From a virus: a stretch of 57,446 nt of DNA. Below are positions 18,079-25,791 of the stretch, in pieces; within the stretch, counting starts at the first letter, position 1, and each line of letters opens with the position of its first letter. The DNA lies in the IMG/VR virus record IMGVR_UViG_3300021108_000002, positions 1 to 57,446 of that record; one strand, 5' to 3'. Made by a program: the position numbers and the translations under genes. Below the pieces are notes generated by a model, which worked only from the letters and a program-made list of their open reading frames with translations, was not told the origin of the DNA and did no database searches.

Positions 18079-18917
18079 TAATGTTTTTGTTTTAAATTGT
18101 CTCTATTATCTTCTAACCAATGTAGTAAAGATATAACTTCTGCTTTCAAATATGGTAGATCATACTGAATAATATCTTTAACTATAGGATCACCATTTGT
18201 ATCAAGAGCGGTGATGGGATTACCAAACTTATCTTTACCCACTTCTTCAAATAGAATATGATGTATAGTTAGTATTCCTGGCTTTAGTTTTGGATTATGT
18301 TTCAGTATAATATACATATACAAACTTAATTGTAATGCATAGTGGTTTACATTACAATCATCAAGATGACTAACAGGAGAGTTCATCTTAGTTGTAACAC
18401 CCTCCCAGTTAGTGAATCCTTCTGTCTTAATTTCTTTGTTAGTCTTATAGTCTGTAATATGAACTTCTCCACTAATCACCTCAACAAGATCTGACTGACC
18501 ACATAATCCGGCAGATTTTAGGTAAACCATGTGCTCAGGATATACACCATCTGTGAGCTTCTGGTTTGGAGAAACTTTAATACCGTCAGTCTCAATCGGC
18601 CTAAAAATAGGAACAGTGTTACCATGTCTTTCTATTGTTTCTAATGAACATATATCTGATTCTCTGCAATTGTGATACCATGTACCTAATGTTGTAGCAC
18701 GTAATGCTTCATTAGACCATGCAAGTTTTATTTCTTCTGGCGTCATACCATACCATTTAGACTTCTTAGACTTAGATGTTTTTAGAGCAATCTTATCTGC
18801 GTCAAATGGTTGTTTAAAGTTACCAATAAACGATGTTACAGATACCCATTTGATATCTTCTTGTTTATCTATACTTGTATACTTGTGGTCATGTGGTGTG
18901 AATGTTATAATGCTCAT
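18078..18917 (-). CDS. PD-(D/E)XK nuclease
   Basis: A 279-residue protein with the RecB/Cas4-like core: GLCGQSDLVEV (catalytic Asp), VHITDYKTNK (the D/E-x-K strand) and a later ALQLSLYMYII motif, where Gln sits in the conserved helix. The N-terminal half (VTSFIGNFKQPF, GTWYHNCRES with a Glu) matches motif I of the fold. It probably trims or cuts DNA during recombination or packaging, since it is encoded with the head genes. A second, different PD-(D/E)XK gene lies at 52548-53579. Confidence 0.8.
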   Translation of the reverse strand: MSIITFTPHDHKYTSIDKQEDIKWVSVTSFIGNFKQPFDADKIALKTSKSKKSKWYGMTPEEIKLAWSNEALRATTLGTWYHNCRESDICSLETIERHGNTVPIFRPIETDGIKVSPNQKLTDGVYPEHMVYLKSAGLCGQSDLVEVISGEVHITDYKTNKEIKTEGFTNWEGVTTKMNSPVSHLDDCNVNHYALQLSLYMYIILKHNPKLKPGILTIHHILFEEVGKDKFGNPITALDTNGDPIVKDIIQYDLPYLKAEVISLLHWLEDNRDNLKQKH

Positions 18918-18928
18918 ATGTTTGTTGT

Positions 18929-19258
18929 TTATATTCCTAACTTCTGATTAATTAAATCTTCTTCTTCTTGTGTCACCTCAGCCTTCCAATGTCCCTTTGG
19001 GCAATCTGAAGATAGAGATCTAGTTTTAAAACTTAAACTACATCCGCATCCACTAAGTTCTTGATTGCAACATGGACCTGTACCAGGAACTAAACATCCT
19101 TTATCATCTTCTGTATATAGATCACAGAAGAAGCATATATCCATTCTACGTTTAGCAATCTCCTCTACATCCTCTCTCTTAAAGATGGAGTTAGTTATTC
19201 CCTCCAGGATCTGTCCCTTTGCTTTCCAAATTTGTATTATGTTCTCTTTTAGACTCAT
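18929..19258 (-). CDS. Cys-rich zinc-binding protein
   Basis: A 109-residue protein from ATG 19258 (MSLKENIIQIWKAKG). A longer start at 19309 would overlap the upstream gene by 119 bases. The helical N-terminus is followed by EEIAKRRMDICFFCDLY and many cysteines (CFFC, CC, CGC, then SDCPKGHW), arranged like a two-zinc ribbon known from several phage families. It could bind nucleic acid or bridge proteins. It follows the IHF-like gene in one transcript. Confidence 0.65.
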   Translation of the reverse strand: MSLKENIIQIWKAKGQILEGITNSIFKREDVEEIAKRRMDICFFCDLYTEDDKGCLVPGTGPCCNQELSGCGCSLSFKTRSLSSDCPKGHWKAEVTQEEEDLINQKLGI

Positions 19259-19622
19259 CAGTTTTGGTTTTATGTAACTTAATAAAATCTTTCCTTTGTT
19301 TCTCTTCATCCATCAAAGCTTTAATTGCTTTTAAATCAAAGAGTGTCTCATCTGTTCTAAACCTGGTTACAATTTCTTGTAATCCTTTTTGTCTAAAGTT
19401 GTCTTTAAACTTTTCTAACTTATCAATCTTATCATCTAACTTCCAATGCTTTATTGTAAAGTCTCCAAGATTGGTAATATGTATTCTACTATGTTTTAAG
19501 CTTGATAGACTTTTTCTTATCTCTTGCCAATAGAACGATGTGACATCTGTCACCATCTGTTGCGACAAGTGCAGCTCTTCAGCTACAATAGGAAGTATGT
19601 CTTTATACTTTTTAGGCTTCAA
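19191..19622 (-). CDS. IHF/HU-like DNA-bending protein
   Basis: A 143-residue protein. The first 70 residues fit the HU/IHF fold: an N-terminal helix pair (YKDILPIVAEELHLSQQMV, FYWQEIRKSLSSLKHSRI) then the ITNLGDFTIKHWKLD strand, where IHF-like proteins have GxF. The remainder is a charged coiled coil. An IHF-like gene near the packaging genes is a hallmark of crAss-like phages. It probably organises phage DNA. Its stop lies inside the next gene downstream and its start overlaps the upstream wHTH gene by 11 bases. Confidence 0.7.
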   Translation of the reverse strand: MKPKKYKDILPIVAEELHLSQQMVTDVTSFYWQEIRKSLSSLKHSRIHITNLGDFTIKHWKLDDKIDKLEKFKDNFRQKGLQEIVTRFRTDETLFDLKAIKALMDEEKQRKDFIKLHKTKTDESKREHNTNLESKGTDPGGNN

Positions 19623-19974
19623 CGCTTAAAAATTTATAGTCTAACAAAATATTTCCTTGAGCATGTAGTTTAAGACTAGAATTAATAGAAATCTTTTTCT
19701 TATTCTTTCCTTCTTTTACAATCAATCCTTTCCTTTCAGCTTTAGTGAGACAGTTACGTACAGACTGTGTGCTAGAAAAGATTTTCTTATCATATGCTTT
19801 GTTACAGAAATGTGTTAGTTCTTGATCTCCTTCAATAGCCAATAGAGTGAGACAGTTTAAATCTGCTTCACTAACTGGTATCTCAAAAAGATAACAATGT
19901 GTGAGTATCTGATACTTGACAATCTGCCAAGTGGTCATCTTCACTCTTTTATCCACCTGATTAACTAGTGCCAT
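19612..19974 (-). CDS. Winged-helix DNA-binding protein (probable)
   Basis: A 120-residue basic protein. Residues about 66-95 (STQSVRNCLTKAERKGLIVK, then EGKNKKKISIN) fit a recognition helix followed by a beta wing. The N-terminus is helical (MTTWQIVKYQILTHCYLF). It overlaps both neighbours by a few bases (GNAT at 19974, IHF-like at 19622). It may regulate the late operon, but the fold is only inferred from pattern. Confidence 0.55.
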   Translation of the reverse strand: MALVNQVDKRVKMTTWQIVKYQILTHCYLFEIPVSEADLNCLTLLAIEGDQELTHFCNKAYDKKIFSSTQSVRNCLTKAERKGLIVKEGKNKKKISINSSLKLHAQGNILLDYKFLSVEA

Positions 19975-20405
19975 TATAATGTGATTTTAAAACTCGTGTA
20001 ATTTTCTTTTGTTTTGTTCCAATCCTTATAAGAAAGAATAGACTCAGCTCCTAGGTTTTTGAATATATGCCAACTAGCTCCTTCACGAGCTTCTCCTGTA
20101 ATAAACTCATAACCCATTTCCTGTGCCCAATCCATAAGGGAATGGATTATTGCATATCCCAATCCTTTTTCCCTATGGCTAGGAAGCACAGTGAAACTAT
20201 CTATATGTAATACGTTGCCACTCTGCCATGATGTAATAATCTCTCCAAATAACACTGACTTATCATAGAACCATATCCCTTGACATGTTTCATGTTCTGT
20301 CAGCATGTACAACTTGTACTTATTATCCCATCGTAACTCTTTCGGATGCTCTCGTTCAAAAATAAATGATGATGAGTAGTCCTTAAGCTTATAGGCAACA
20401 ACCAT
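19974..20405 (-). CDS. GNAT-family N-acetyltransferase
   Basis: A 143-residue protein. The acetyl-CoA loop is VLPSHREKGLGYAII (about 73-87), matching the R/Q-x-x-G-x-G/A pattern of GNAT enzymes, preceded by an IDSFTV strand and followed by a MDWAQEMGYEFITGEA segment. The acceptor is unknown. Phage GNATs can modify host or phage proteins or small molecules. The start overlaps no upstream gene, with 6 bases to 20412. Confidence 0.75.
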   Translation of the reverse strand: MVVAYKLKDYSSSFIFEREHPKELRWDNKYKLYMLTEHETCQGIWFYDKSVLFGEIITSWQSGNVLHIDSFTVLPSHREKGLGYAIIHSLMDWAQEMGYEFITGEAREGASWHIFKNLGAESILSYKDWNKTKENYTSFKITL

Positions 20406-20411
20406 ATTAAT

Positions 20412-20759
20412 TTATTTGTCTTTCTTTAAAGATCTTTTTTCTGTAGGAGGCATAGAAGGAATAATCACTTCGTCTCCCACCTTAATACCCTCTTCTACAA
20501 GTTCTGGATTATTATCCATATCTTCTTGTGTAATAGTGTGAGGGGTGCCTTCTGGTTTAGCTCCCCCTTGTTGGGTCATCTGTGCAATAAAAGCTAAAGC
20601 CTTAAGCTCTTCTGCTCTTGCACTAGCTAATCCAGTGTTTAACTCCTGCAACTCTAGCTGCACAGTTTTCACTTCAATCTGCTCTTTAATAAAAGCAATG
20701 ATCTCTTCTTTGGTAGGAACCTTCTGTTCTTCCTGTTCTGTGTTTTGTTCTTTTTTCAT
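20412..20759 (-). CDS. Small coiled-coil protein, function unknown
   Basis: A 115-residue, strongly charged protein. Residues 1-65 form a likely coiled coil (EEIIAFIKEQIEVKTVQLEL). A Pro/Asp-rich linker (EDMDNNPELVEEGIKVGDEVI) and a basic tail (EKRSLKKDK) follow. It is the second gene of the leftward operon. No family is recognised. Confidence 0.55.
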   Translation of the reverse strand: MKKEQNTEQEEQKVPTKEEIIAFIKEQIEVKTVQLELQELNTGLASARAEELKALAFIAQMTQQGGAKPEGTPHTITQEDMDNNPELVEEGIKVGDEVIIPSMPPTEKRSLKKDK

Positions 20760-20777
20760 TTTGGTTTTTTTATTGGT

Positions 20778-21089
20778 TTAAAAATCTAACTCATCCCCAT
20801 CCTTTTGTTCTTTAGGAGGATGAGACACTGTAGGTTGTTCATGATAATCAACAAATAGTTTTAAAAACTCCGGGTACGGTGTGTCTATAATGTACGTATC
20901 CCCAGGCTCTGTGAAGATGGTGGTACAGTTAAACACTAAGGAGTCCTCTTCTAGGGAAGTGAGCTTACAAGCAATCACTACATCTAGATGGAATGCAAAG
21001 GACATCCACTGACCCTTGTCCTCTATACCCATAAGCTCCACTTTTTCAATATCTAATGCGTGACAGTGGATGTTACAAACATGTATCAT
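20778..21089 (-). CDS. First gene of the leftward operon, function unknown
   Basis: A 103-residue acidic protein. Alternating hydrophobic segments (MSFAFHLDVVIACKLTSLEEDSLVF) suggest a small beta domain, ending in an acidic tail (PPKEQKDGDELDF). It begins the leftward cluster and faces the rightward gene at 21334 across a 244-base gap. I do not recognise it. Confidence 0.55.
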   Translation of the reverse strand: MIHVCNIHCHALDIEKVELMGIEDKGQWMSFAFHLDVVIACKLTSLEEDSLVFNCTTIFTEPGDTYIIDTPYPEFLKLFVDYHEQPTVSHPPKEQKDGDELDF

Positions 21090-21333
21090 ATAATCTTGGT
21101 TTATAGTATAATATACTTATTAGGTTTAAACTTAACAAATTTAATTATAAAAAACCAACTTAGCAAATTTTATTTTTTTTTCACCCACCAAATTTACCCC
21201 CCGCCTAACCATACAGTTTATATTAGAGATTGTAAGTGCCACCCCGTTAAATAACTCCACCCCTTCCTGAAGCTGCCGCATACCCCCTTACTTCCAGCAG
21301 TATTATTAATTTAAATCTTTAAACTCTAAAACC
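21090..21333. promoter_or_regulatory. Divergent intergenic region between leftward and rightward clusters
   Basis: A 244-base gap where the two transcription directions separate, so promoters for both are expected here. The left half is very A/T-rich. Around 21180-21300 there are unusual C-rich tracts (ACCCCCCGCC, CCACCCCTTCC) that stand out in this A/T-rich genome. I cannot place a convincing TTTG/TAnnTTTG pair on either strand. Confidence 0.45.
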
Positions 21334-21588
21334 ATGAGCAAGATCACATTTCTTTCAGTAGCCGCTTTCAAGAAAGTAGCAGGACTTACTAAACTAGACA
21401 TCGTTCTAAATTCTAAGTCTGACAAAATCAGCGTCCTTGGTGACGACACAACCTTCTATCGTTGCCAACAAAGCATTGACCCTAAAGGCCATATGGCATT
21501 CTTAATTCCAGACGGAATCTTAGACGATGCATGCTTAGTTAATACGTCTACAGAAGGTAGTCCATTAGAGACACAGTTCAGTCTCTAG
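21334..21588 (+). CDS. Small early-type protein, function unknown
   Basis: An 84-residue protein, start MSKITFLSVAAFKKVAG, with a Lys-rich N-terminus and mixed composition. It heads the rightward cluster, has an A-rich leader (TCTAAAACC before ATG) and is followed at once by a strong terminator, so it forms a single-gene transcript. First genes of this kind often encode host-takeover factors, but that is inference. Confidence 0.65.
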   Translation: MSKITFLSVAAFKKVAGLTKLDIVLNSKSDKISVLGDDTTFYRCQQSIDPKGHMAFLIPDGILDDACLVNTSTEGSPLETQFSL

Positions 21589-21594
21589 TACATT

Positions 21595-21629
21595 AATAAC
21601 AGGCCGGCAGTTTGTCGGCTTGTTATTTT
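21595..21629 (+). terminator. Rho-independent terminator
   Basis: A long hairpin: AATAACAGGCCGGCA pairs with TGTCGGCTTGTTATT with small mismatches, followed by TTTTG. It ends the single-gene transcript 21334-21588. Confidence 0.85.
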
Positions 21630-21692
21630 GTTAGAACAGCTGTTGTTGGTCTGACACGGTTAATTATTCACCCATCCCTAAACTTACGTTCT

Positions 21693-21845
21693 ATGATTAG
21701 ATCTAAGACTCTTGTATTCCATACCTGGGACATGTTCCGTAATTGGTATGAATACATTAAACTACGCTTTACTAACCTAAAGCTAGTACTGGCCAAGCTA
21801 TACTCTGGATATATGTCCAAAGTGTTAGTTGTTGTCACATACTAA
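21693..21845 (+). CDS. Small basic protein, uncertain
   Basis: A 50-residue frame from ATG 21693 (MIRSKTLVFHTWDMFRNWYE), basic and rich in aromatic and hydrophobic residues. An upstream in-frame ATG at 21612 lies inside the terminator hairpin, so the shorter start is preferred. The following terminator-like hairpin supports a short transcript. No family is recognised. Confidence 0.4.
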   Translation: MIRSKTLVFHTWDMFRNWYEYIKLRFTNLKLVLAKLYSGYMSKVLVVVTY

Positions 21846-21876
21846 CTCGTTAATACTTAACTAGTTGTGTGTGTGT

Positions 21877-21912
21877 AAGTGAGTGGTAGGCAACTGTCAC
21901 TCACTTTCTTCA
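21877..21912 (+). terminator. Terminator-like hairpin
   Basis: AAGTGAGTG at 21877-21885 pairs exactly with CACTCACTT at 21898-21906, followed by a T-rich tract. It lies in the gap between the small genes ending at 21845 and starting at 22000. Confidence 0.6.
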
Positions 21913-21999
21913 TCTTTTCCATTAGCCATAAACCACACTTCCGAGTGCGGATAAGATAGCTATAATTAATCATCTCTTAACAATCTCATACAAAACATT

Positions 22000-22278
22000 A
22001 TGAAAAACCTTTCATACTTCTTCACAGCATTAGGTGTATGCTTAATGTTCTTTACTCTCTACATCATGTTTAATCCAGGTGATTATCAAGATAGAGATTT
22101 TGTCTTAGGCTTGTTCTCTGGTATACTTATAAGCTTTATAGGTTTTACACTAGAGACACATACTAGACCTTCCGATTCTAGGTACCAACGTGACCACAAG
22201 CGGAGGCTTTTACGTACTTCCTACTCAGTGGTCATCCTTTCAGCTATCATGGTTGTATTGACGCTTATATGGCTTTAG
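22000..22278 (+). CDS. Small three-pass membrane protein
   Basis: A 92-residue protein with two N-terminal hydrophobic helices (about 4-25 and 36-53), a basic loop (RDHKRRLLR) and a third C-terminal helix (about 73-92, ending VVLTLIWL). It has its own leader (AAAACATT before ATG). It probably sits in the host inner membrane. The role is unknown; superinfection exclusion is one possibility. Confidence 0.7.
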   Translation: MKNLSYFFTALGVCLMFFTLYIMFNPGDYQDRDFVLGLFSGILISFIGFTLETHTRPSDSRYQRDHKRRLLRTSYSVVILSAIMVVLTLIWL

Positions 22279-22286
22279 TTAAGTGA

Positions 22287-22300
22287 GGTCATTTATGACC
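22287..22300 (+). repeat. Short palindromic hairpin
   Basis: GGTCATTTATGACC, a perfect 6-bp stem, starts 9 bases after the stop at 22278. It resembles the larger element at 22346-22365 in the same gap. Confidence 0.5.
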
Positions 22301-22345
22301 CCATTAACATACTACTATATAGTTAACTCTTACTACTATGTTAAG

Positions 22346-22365
22346 GAGGGGTCAAATATGACCTC
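22346..22365 (+). promoter_or_regulatory. Hairpin with AATA loop upstream of gene 22408
   Basis: GAG-G-GGTCA, AATA loop, TGACC-TC. The same architecture occurs at 29276-29303 ahead of another gene. Without a long T-run it may be a weak terminator or a leader hairpin. Confidence 0.45.
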
Positions 22366-22407
22366 ATTAAACAATTATAACCTCTAATCATTTAAAAATA
22401 ATTCGTT

Positions 22408-22719
22408 ATGCGTAATACAATTACACAGCCTTATGGCTACAAGGTATTTAGTATTGGGACAATTACGGTTTACAGTGCTAAAATCCGAGTTAAAGCAGAC
22501 TACAGTGAGTTTGACTTTATGTTTATTAGTATGGCTGACAACCACCCTATAATTATTAGCAACCATAAAAATAACTGTGTTGCTATTAGTTGGGCCACTA
22601 CTGATTACATAGTACATAACATGTACAGAGAGCTACTTAATAACAAGCTAGCCTCGATTATGCATGCACGTATAGACAGTAAGTATACTAAACATACTCC
22701 TGAATATATGTGCTTGTAG
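22408..22719 (+). CDS. Small protein, function unknown
   Basis: A 103-residue protein starting MRNTITQPYGYKVFSIG, with a beta-rich first half (ITVYSAKIRVKADYSEFDF) and a basic C-terminus. A minus-strand frame (22384-22617) overlaps but lacks a sensible leader. No family is recognised. Confidence 0.55.
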   Translation: MRNTITQPYGYKVFSIGTITVYSAKIRVKADYSEFDFMFISMADNHPIIISNHKNNCVAISWATTDYIVHNMYRELLNNKLASIMHARIDSKYTKHTPEYMCL

Positions 22720-22778
22720 CTTAACAAACAGTTTGAAAACAGGAGTTTATCTGGTCTACTTCATTGATCAGAGGCTTT

Positions 22779-22805
22779 GTAGGTTGAAGCACAAAACCTA
22801 CATAT
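22779..22805 (+). terminator. Terminator-like hairpin
   Basis: GTAGGTT pairs with AACCTAC around a 9-base loop. Only a weak T-tract follows (ATATTTC), so it may be a terminator or a leader hairpin for gene 22831. Confidence 0.5.
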
Positions 22806-22830
22806 TTCTAACCATCTAAATAAAACTCAA

Positions 22831-23067
22831 ATGGATAATATTCATTACGATAATCAAAGAATCTATTGTGACACTAACAAGGTTCCTTTCTTTGCATCTT
22901 CTAATTGTAACCATACATATGGTTGGGTTAGAGATGACAGGTACGGTAAGCTTCAGACATTGTCTGAGATGCTAATAGAGAAACATGGAGAAGAAGAAGC
23001 ATTTAAAATCTCTTCCTCTACACATATCATCTCTTGTCCAACATGTAGTAGAAGCTGGTGCGACTAA
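22831..23067 (+). CDS. Small protein with zinc-knuckle-like cysteines
   Basis: A 78-residue protein starting MDNIHYDNQRIYCDTNKVPF. Cysteine pairs CNHTYGW and CPTCSRSWC resemble a zinc-binding unit. The middle is helical (LSEMLIEKHGEEEAFKI). It is followed after 4 bases by a tiny membrane protein gene. No family is recognised. Confidence 0.6.
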   Translation: MDNIHYDNQRIYCDTNKVPFFASSNCNHTYGWVRDDRYGKLQTLSEMLIEKHGEEEAFKISSSTHIISCPTCSRSWCD

Positions 23068-23071
23068 TATT

Positions 23072-23206
23072 ATGAAAAGAAGATATATAATCTTATACAT
23101 AATCAAGTGGACAGTATTCTATACTTGTCTGATAGCACTAATGGCACTGCTCACTACATGGTGGATCAGTTTTATAAAGTATTTCCCTCAAATAGAACAA
23201 TATTAA
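23072..23206 (+). CDS. Small membrane protein
   Basis: A 44-residue frame from ATG 23072 (MKRRYIILYIIKWTVFYTCL). Almost the whole length is hydrophobic, with a basic start, consistent with one or two membrane helices. It lies 4 bases after the preceding stop, supporting a shared transcript. The function is unknown. Confidence 0.55.
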   Translation: MKRRYIILYIIKWTVFYTCLIALMALLTTWWISFIKYFPQIEQY

Positions 23207-23288
23207 ACTTATGTATGGATGGTTAGCCCTGGAGATCACATCAAAGGGGGTACATCTATATAATTATTAATCCTTTAATTCATTAAAC

Positions 23289-23882
23289 ATGAAAGTATTC
23301 AAATTAACTGCTCACGAGCAGACTTACAGTGTAACTATAAAACTAGGTAAGTATGCCAATGGGCGTACAGCTATATATTTAGATGATACAAACGAAGGTT
23401 ATCCTTATGCAACAGCTACAGTGAACATAGATCATGTTCTTTTAGCTGATGATGAAGTGCTAATCAAAGACTACTCAGAGAATGAGGGTATGTTAGACTT
23501 CCTTATAAAGAATAACATAGTGACGCCAACACCTAATGGTGTACAGTCAGGTTTTGTATGGCTACCAGTAGCTATCCTTAATGACGAATCTGTATGGGGT
23601 GAAGCTCCTAATGCATATTGTATGGGTGATGAACCTGAATATGACAGTGCTGGTTATAGTGAATCTGATAGAAAACCTTTAGTTGCATCATATGTTGATG
23701 TTAATGAGCGTAGTGCTCCTAACAGTAATGGTTGGATGTCAATGAATAAATTAGATCCTGCACCAGATGAGATCAACACCACAACAGGTAAATCTATGTG
23801 GATTGTTAAAGGCTACAAGATCTGGGCTGATTCATATCAGCAAGCTGTGAAAGAATTATTACCTCTTATAGAACAAGCTTAA
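23289..23882 (+). CDS. DUF4313-like protein
   Basis: A 197-residue protein. The first 85 residues (YANGRTAIYLDD, GYPYATATVNIDHVLLADDE, VLIKDYSENEGMLDFL) resemble the DUF4313 family found on Bacteroidota and Firmicutes mobile elements, by my recollection of its pattern. The C-terminal half (IVKGYKIWADSYQQAVKELL) looks like a small alpha/beta unit. The function is unknown. It starts a run of evenly spaced rightward genes with leaders ending in AAACAT. Confidence 0.6.
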   Translation: MKVFKLTAHEQTYSVTIKLGKYANGRTAIYLDDTNEGYPYATATVNIDHVLLADDEVLIKDYSENEGMLDFLIKNNIVTPTPNGVQSGFVWLPVAILNDESVWGEAPNAYCMGDEPEYDSAGYSESDRKPLVASYVDVNERSAPNSNGWMSMNKLDPAPDEINTTTGKSMWIVKGYKIWADSYQQAVKELLPLIEQA

Positions 23883-23900
23883 TCATTTAAAAACAAACAT

Positions 23901-24302
23901 ATGTCACAGAAAAAACTGACACCAACAATTGCTAAAGCGTTAGCAGAGAAAGTGAGAGCTGAATTAGTAGCTCGTCACAAAGGAAGTTCTGAAATCCTTA
24001 TAACTAAAGTGCAATCCTCTAAACTCTATAAAGAGTTATTATTAACCATTGCTAAGATCAATGAGCTTGAAGAAAAAAGACAGCTTATCAGAAAAGAAAT
24101 AGAGGATAAATTCTCTACAAAGATATCTGATGTAGGTGTGTCTGCTTATCATTCAGAGCCTCATGTATCTGTTAACTACCATGCTTCATTATCGGTAGAT
24201 AGTATCAAAGACATGATCTTAATAGAAGATTATATGTCTGATGATACAAAAACTGCAGAAGAGTTTATCACTTATATTGCAGACAAGATTCTTAATCATT
24301 AA
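23901..24302 (+). CDS. Coiled-coil protein, function unknown
   Basis: A 133-residue protein with a helical, charged core (LLLTIAKINELEEKRQLIRK) likely to form a coiled coil, and a short C-terminal helical part (DDTKTAEEFITYIADKILNH). It is spaced 18 bases from its upstream neighbour and 21 from the next. No family is recognised. Confidence 0.6.
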   Translation: MSQKKLTPTIAKALAEKVRAELVARHKGSSEILITKVQSSKLYKELLLTIAKINELEEKRQLIRKEIEDKFSTKISDVGVSAYHSEPHVSVNYHASLSVDSIKDMILIEDYMSDDTKTAEEFITYIADKILNH

Positions 24303-24323
24303 TCAATCATAAAATAAACAAAA

Positions 24324-24695
24324 ATGGGTACTATCCAAAAACCAGGTAAATTCTTCACTAATGAAGAAATCAGTAAACTAATGCCATATATCAATGGTAA
24401 TTTAAGGTTTGACTATAATGTAGCTAAAGGATTAGCTGCAGAATTGTCTAGAACAACTAATTCCGTACATAAATATGTACGTAATCAAAAGGTTATCTAC
24501 AAAGACCTTGGAAGAGTTAAGAGAAGATATACTAAGAAAGTTAGTAATGATGTAAAAGTAACTACTGATAAATCTGTAGTTAATACAACTAACATCATTA
24601 AACATGGTGAGTTTATCATTCCAATTAATTCTTTTGAGTTACGTAATGACAAAGGAGTAACTAGTTTGGTATTAAAGTTTAAAAAGTTTAACTAA
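24324..24695 (+). CDS. Putative DNA-binding protein (SANT/HTH-like)
   Basis: A 123-residue basic protein. Residues about 10-55 (FFTNEEISKLMPYI, VAKGLAAELSRTTNSVHKYV) fit a three-helix SANT-like or helix-turn-helix domain. A basic linker (RVKRRYTKKV) and a beta-rich tail follow. It may be a small transcription regulator. A terminator follows at 24705. Confidence 0.5.
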   Translation: MGTIQKPGKFFTNEEISKLMPYINGNLRFDYNVAKGLAAELSRTTNSVHKYVRNQKVIYKDLGRVKRRYTKKVSNDVKVTTDKSVVNTTNIIKHGEFIIPINSFELRNDKGVTSLVLKFKKFN

Positions 24696-24703
24696 ACCAA
24701 TAT

Positions 24704-24732
24704 AGAGAGGTTAGAAATAGCCTCTCTCTTTT
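24704..24732 (+). terminator. Rho-independent terminator
   Basis: AGAGAGG and CCTCTCT pair around a 10-base loop, followed by CTTTT. It closes the transcript carrying 23289-24695. Confidence 0.8.
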
Positions 24733-24744
24733 AAAACTAAAGCT

Positions 24745-25323
24745 ATGTTACTAAAAGAAAGAGACTTTGATCATAACAGGGATGAATTTCATGAAGCTAT
24801 GAATATTCCTGGTTATATTAGAACTAAATGTCGTGAGCGTATTTTCTTTGCAGCTTTCTCAAATGCTCTACAAAGAGCTGAGTTGTTTGAAGATGAAGAT
24901 GATGCTCCTAAAGACATGTCTACCGTTACAGGTGACCTACAACGTTGTCTTAAAATGATCAACGATCCATTAGAATATGAATACACTTTACTTACCTTTT
25001 ATGGTCATCAGCGTATGGCTATGGAAGCATATAGTAGATATAAGTATTTAAATTCATCGTCTCAGTCTAAAGAAGATAAAATTAAGTTAAGTATTATTAA
25101 CTTGATGATGGATCTTAAAGAAAAACAAGAAGACGAAGAAAATAATAGTAAAGAAGATGATGAAATAGATAACATTACGGTTAATACAACCATTAAGAGA
25201 ATATCTATTGTTAAAAGTTCACTTTATAACTTTGATACATACTTAAAACTAGTATCTAAAAAGTTAAGCAGTCGACCAGACAGTGACTTTAATGTAGATG
25301 ATTTCTTGAAGGACTATCTTTGA
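24745..25323 (+). CDS. Acidic protein, function unknown
   Basis: A 192-residue protein, helical and very acidic (EDEDDAPKDM, EKQEDEENNSKEDDEIDN). An early basic segment, IRTKCRERIFFAAFSNALQR, is followed by a long helical part and a C-terminal DFNVDDFLKDYL. It has its own terminator. It may be a protein-binding or DNA-mimicking factor, but nothing beyond charge supports this. Confidence 0.6.
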   Translation: MLLKERDFDHNRDEFHEAMNIPGYIRTKCRERIFFAAFSNALQRAELFEDEDDAPKDMSTVTGDLQRCLKMINDPLEYEYTLLTFYGHQRMAMEAYSRYKYLNSSSQSKEDKIKLSIINLMMDLKEKQEDEENNSKEDDEIDNITVNTTIKRISIVKSSLYNFDTYLKLVSKKLSSRPDSDFNVDDFLKDYL

Positions 25324-25343
25324 TTAGGGTTAGTTAGTAGTTT

Positions 25344-25378
25344 GTAGAGGAAGGTCTTTGGCCTCCTCTACATTTTTT
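25344..25378 (+). terminator. Rho-independent terminator
   Basis: GTAGAGGA and TCCTCTAC form a stem with an inner GG/CC pair, followed by ATTTTTT. Confidence 0.85.
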
Positions 25379-25390
25379 CTACTATATTTG
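25357..25390 (+). promoter_or_regulatory. Bacteroidota-type promoter for the HTH gene and tRNA/ncRNA
   Basis: TTTG at 25357-25360 and TATATTTG at 25383-25390 match the TTTG/TAnnTTTG consensus with 22-base spacing. It overlaps the preceding terminator and lies about 40 bases before ATG 25429. Confidence 0.45.
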
Positions 25391-25428
25391 TATAACAACA
25401 GTCATAAACCACACACAATACATGATGC

Positions 25429-25716
25429 ATGAAAAGCACAAATCCACGTTTACAAAAAGGCTTTGGTCAAGTCTCTAATGAAGTGATGAGAAACCCAGAG
25501 TTATCTTTGAAAGACAAGGGCTTGTACGCATATCTATGTACGTTTGCTGGTAGTCAAACTAATGAACTTATTGTAAGTGTATACCGCATGGCAGATGAAT
25601 GTGGAACAAGTCCGTCATCTATAAAGAGAAGCATAGATACTCTTGTATCTATGGGAATTATAGATAGACTCTTTATGGGTAAGGGTAACACTAGAAAAAC
25701 TATTATATTAAAATAA
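25429..25716 (+). CDS. Helix-turn-helix protein (HTH_36-like)
   Basis: A 95-residue basic protein. It begins with a typical replication-initiator-like segment (GQVSNEVMRNPELSLKDKGL) and a winged helix (MADECGTSPSSIKRSIDTLV, then MGIIDRLF), the pattern of HTH_36 domains at the N-terminus of phage and plasmid replication proteins. Here it stands alone, without a C-terminal domain. It may be a transcription or replication regulator. The tRNA-like gene starts 3 bases after its stop. Confidence 0.7.
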   Translation: MKSTNPRLQKGFGQVSNEVMRNPELSLKDKGLYAYLCTFAGSQTNELIVSVYRMADECGTSPSSIKRSIDTLVSMGIIDRLFMGKGNTRKTIILK

Positions 25717-25719
25717 TAT

Positions 25720-25791
25720 AGTCAGGTGGCTGTAATTGGTAACAGCGGTGCAATATTGCATAGAAATGCAGGTTCAAGTCCTGTCTTGACT
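25720..25791 (+). tRNA. tRNA-like gene with shortened anticodon arm
   Basis: The acceptor AGTCAGG pairs with CTTGACT, and three further pairs extend it outward. The D arm is GCTG/CAGC with TAATTGGTAA loop. The T arm is GCAGG TTCAAGT CCTGT, with a canonical T loop. Between D and T arms there are only 21 bases, and the anticodon region is the 12-base palindrome TGCAATATTGCA, leaving a loop of 4-6 bases rather than 7. No normal anticodon can be assigned. It may be a decayed tRNA or a tRNA-like domain of the following RNA. No CCA is encoded. Confidence 0.6.

Noticed and set aside
22384-22617. Minus-strand gene of 77 residues
   Set aside because: It overlaps 22408-22719 completely and has no leader or family resemblance.
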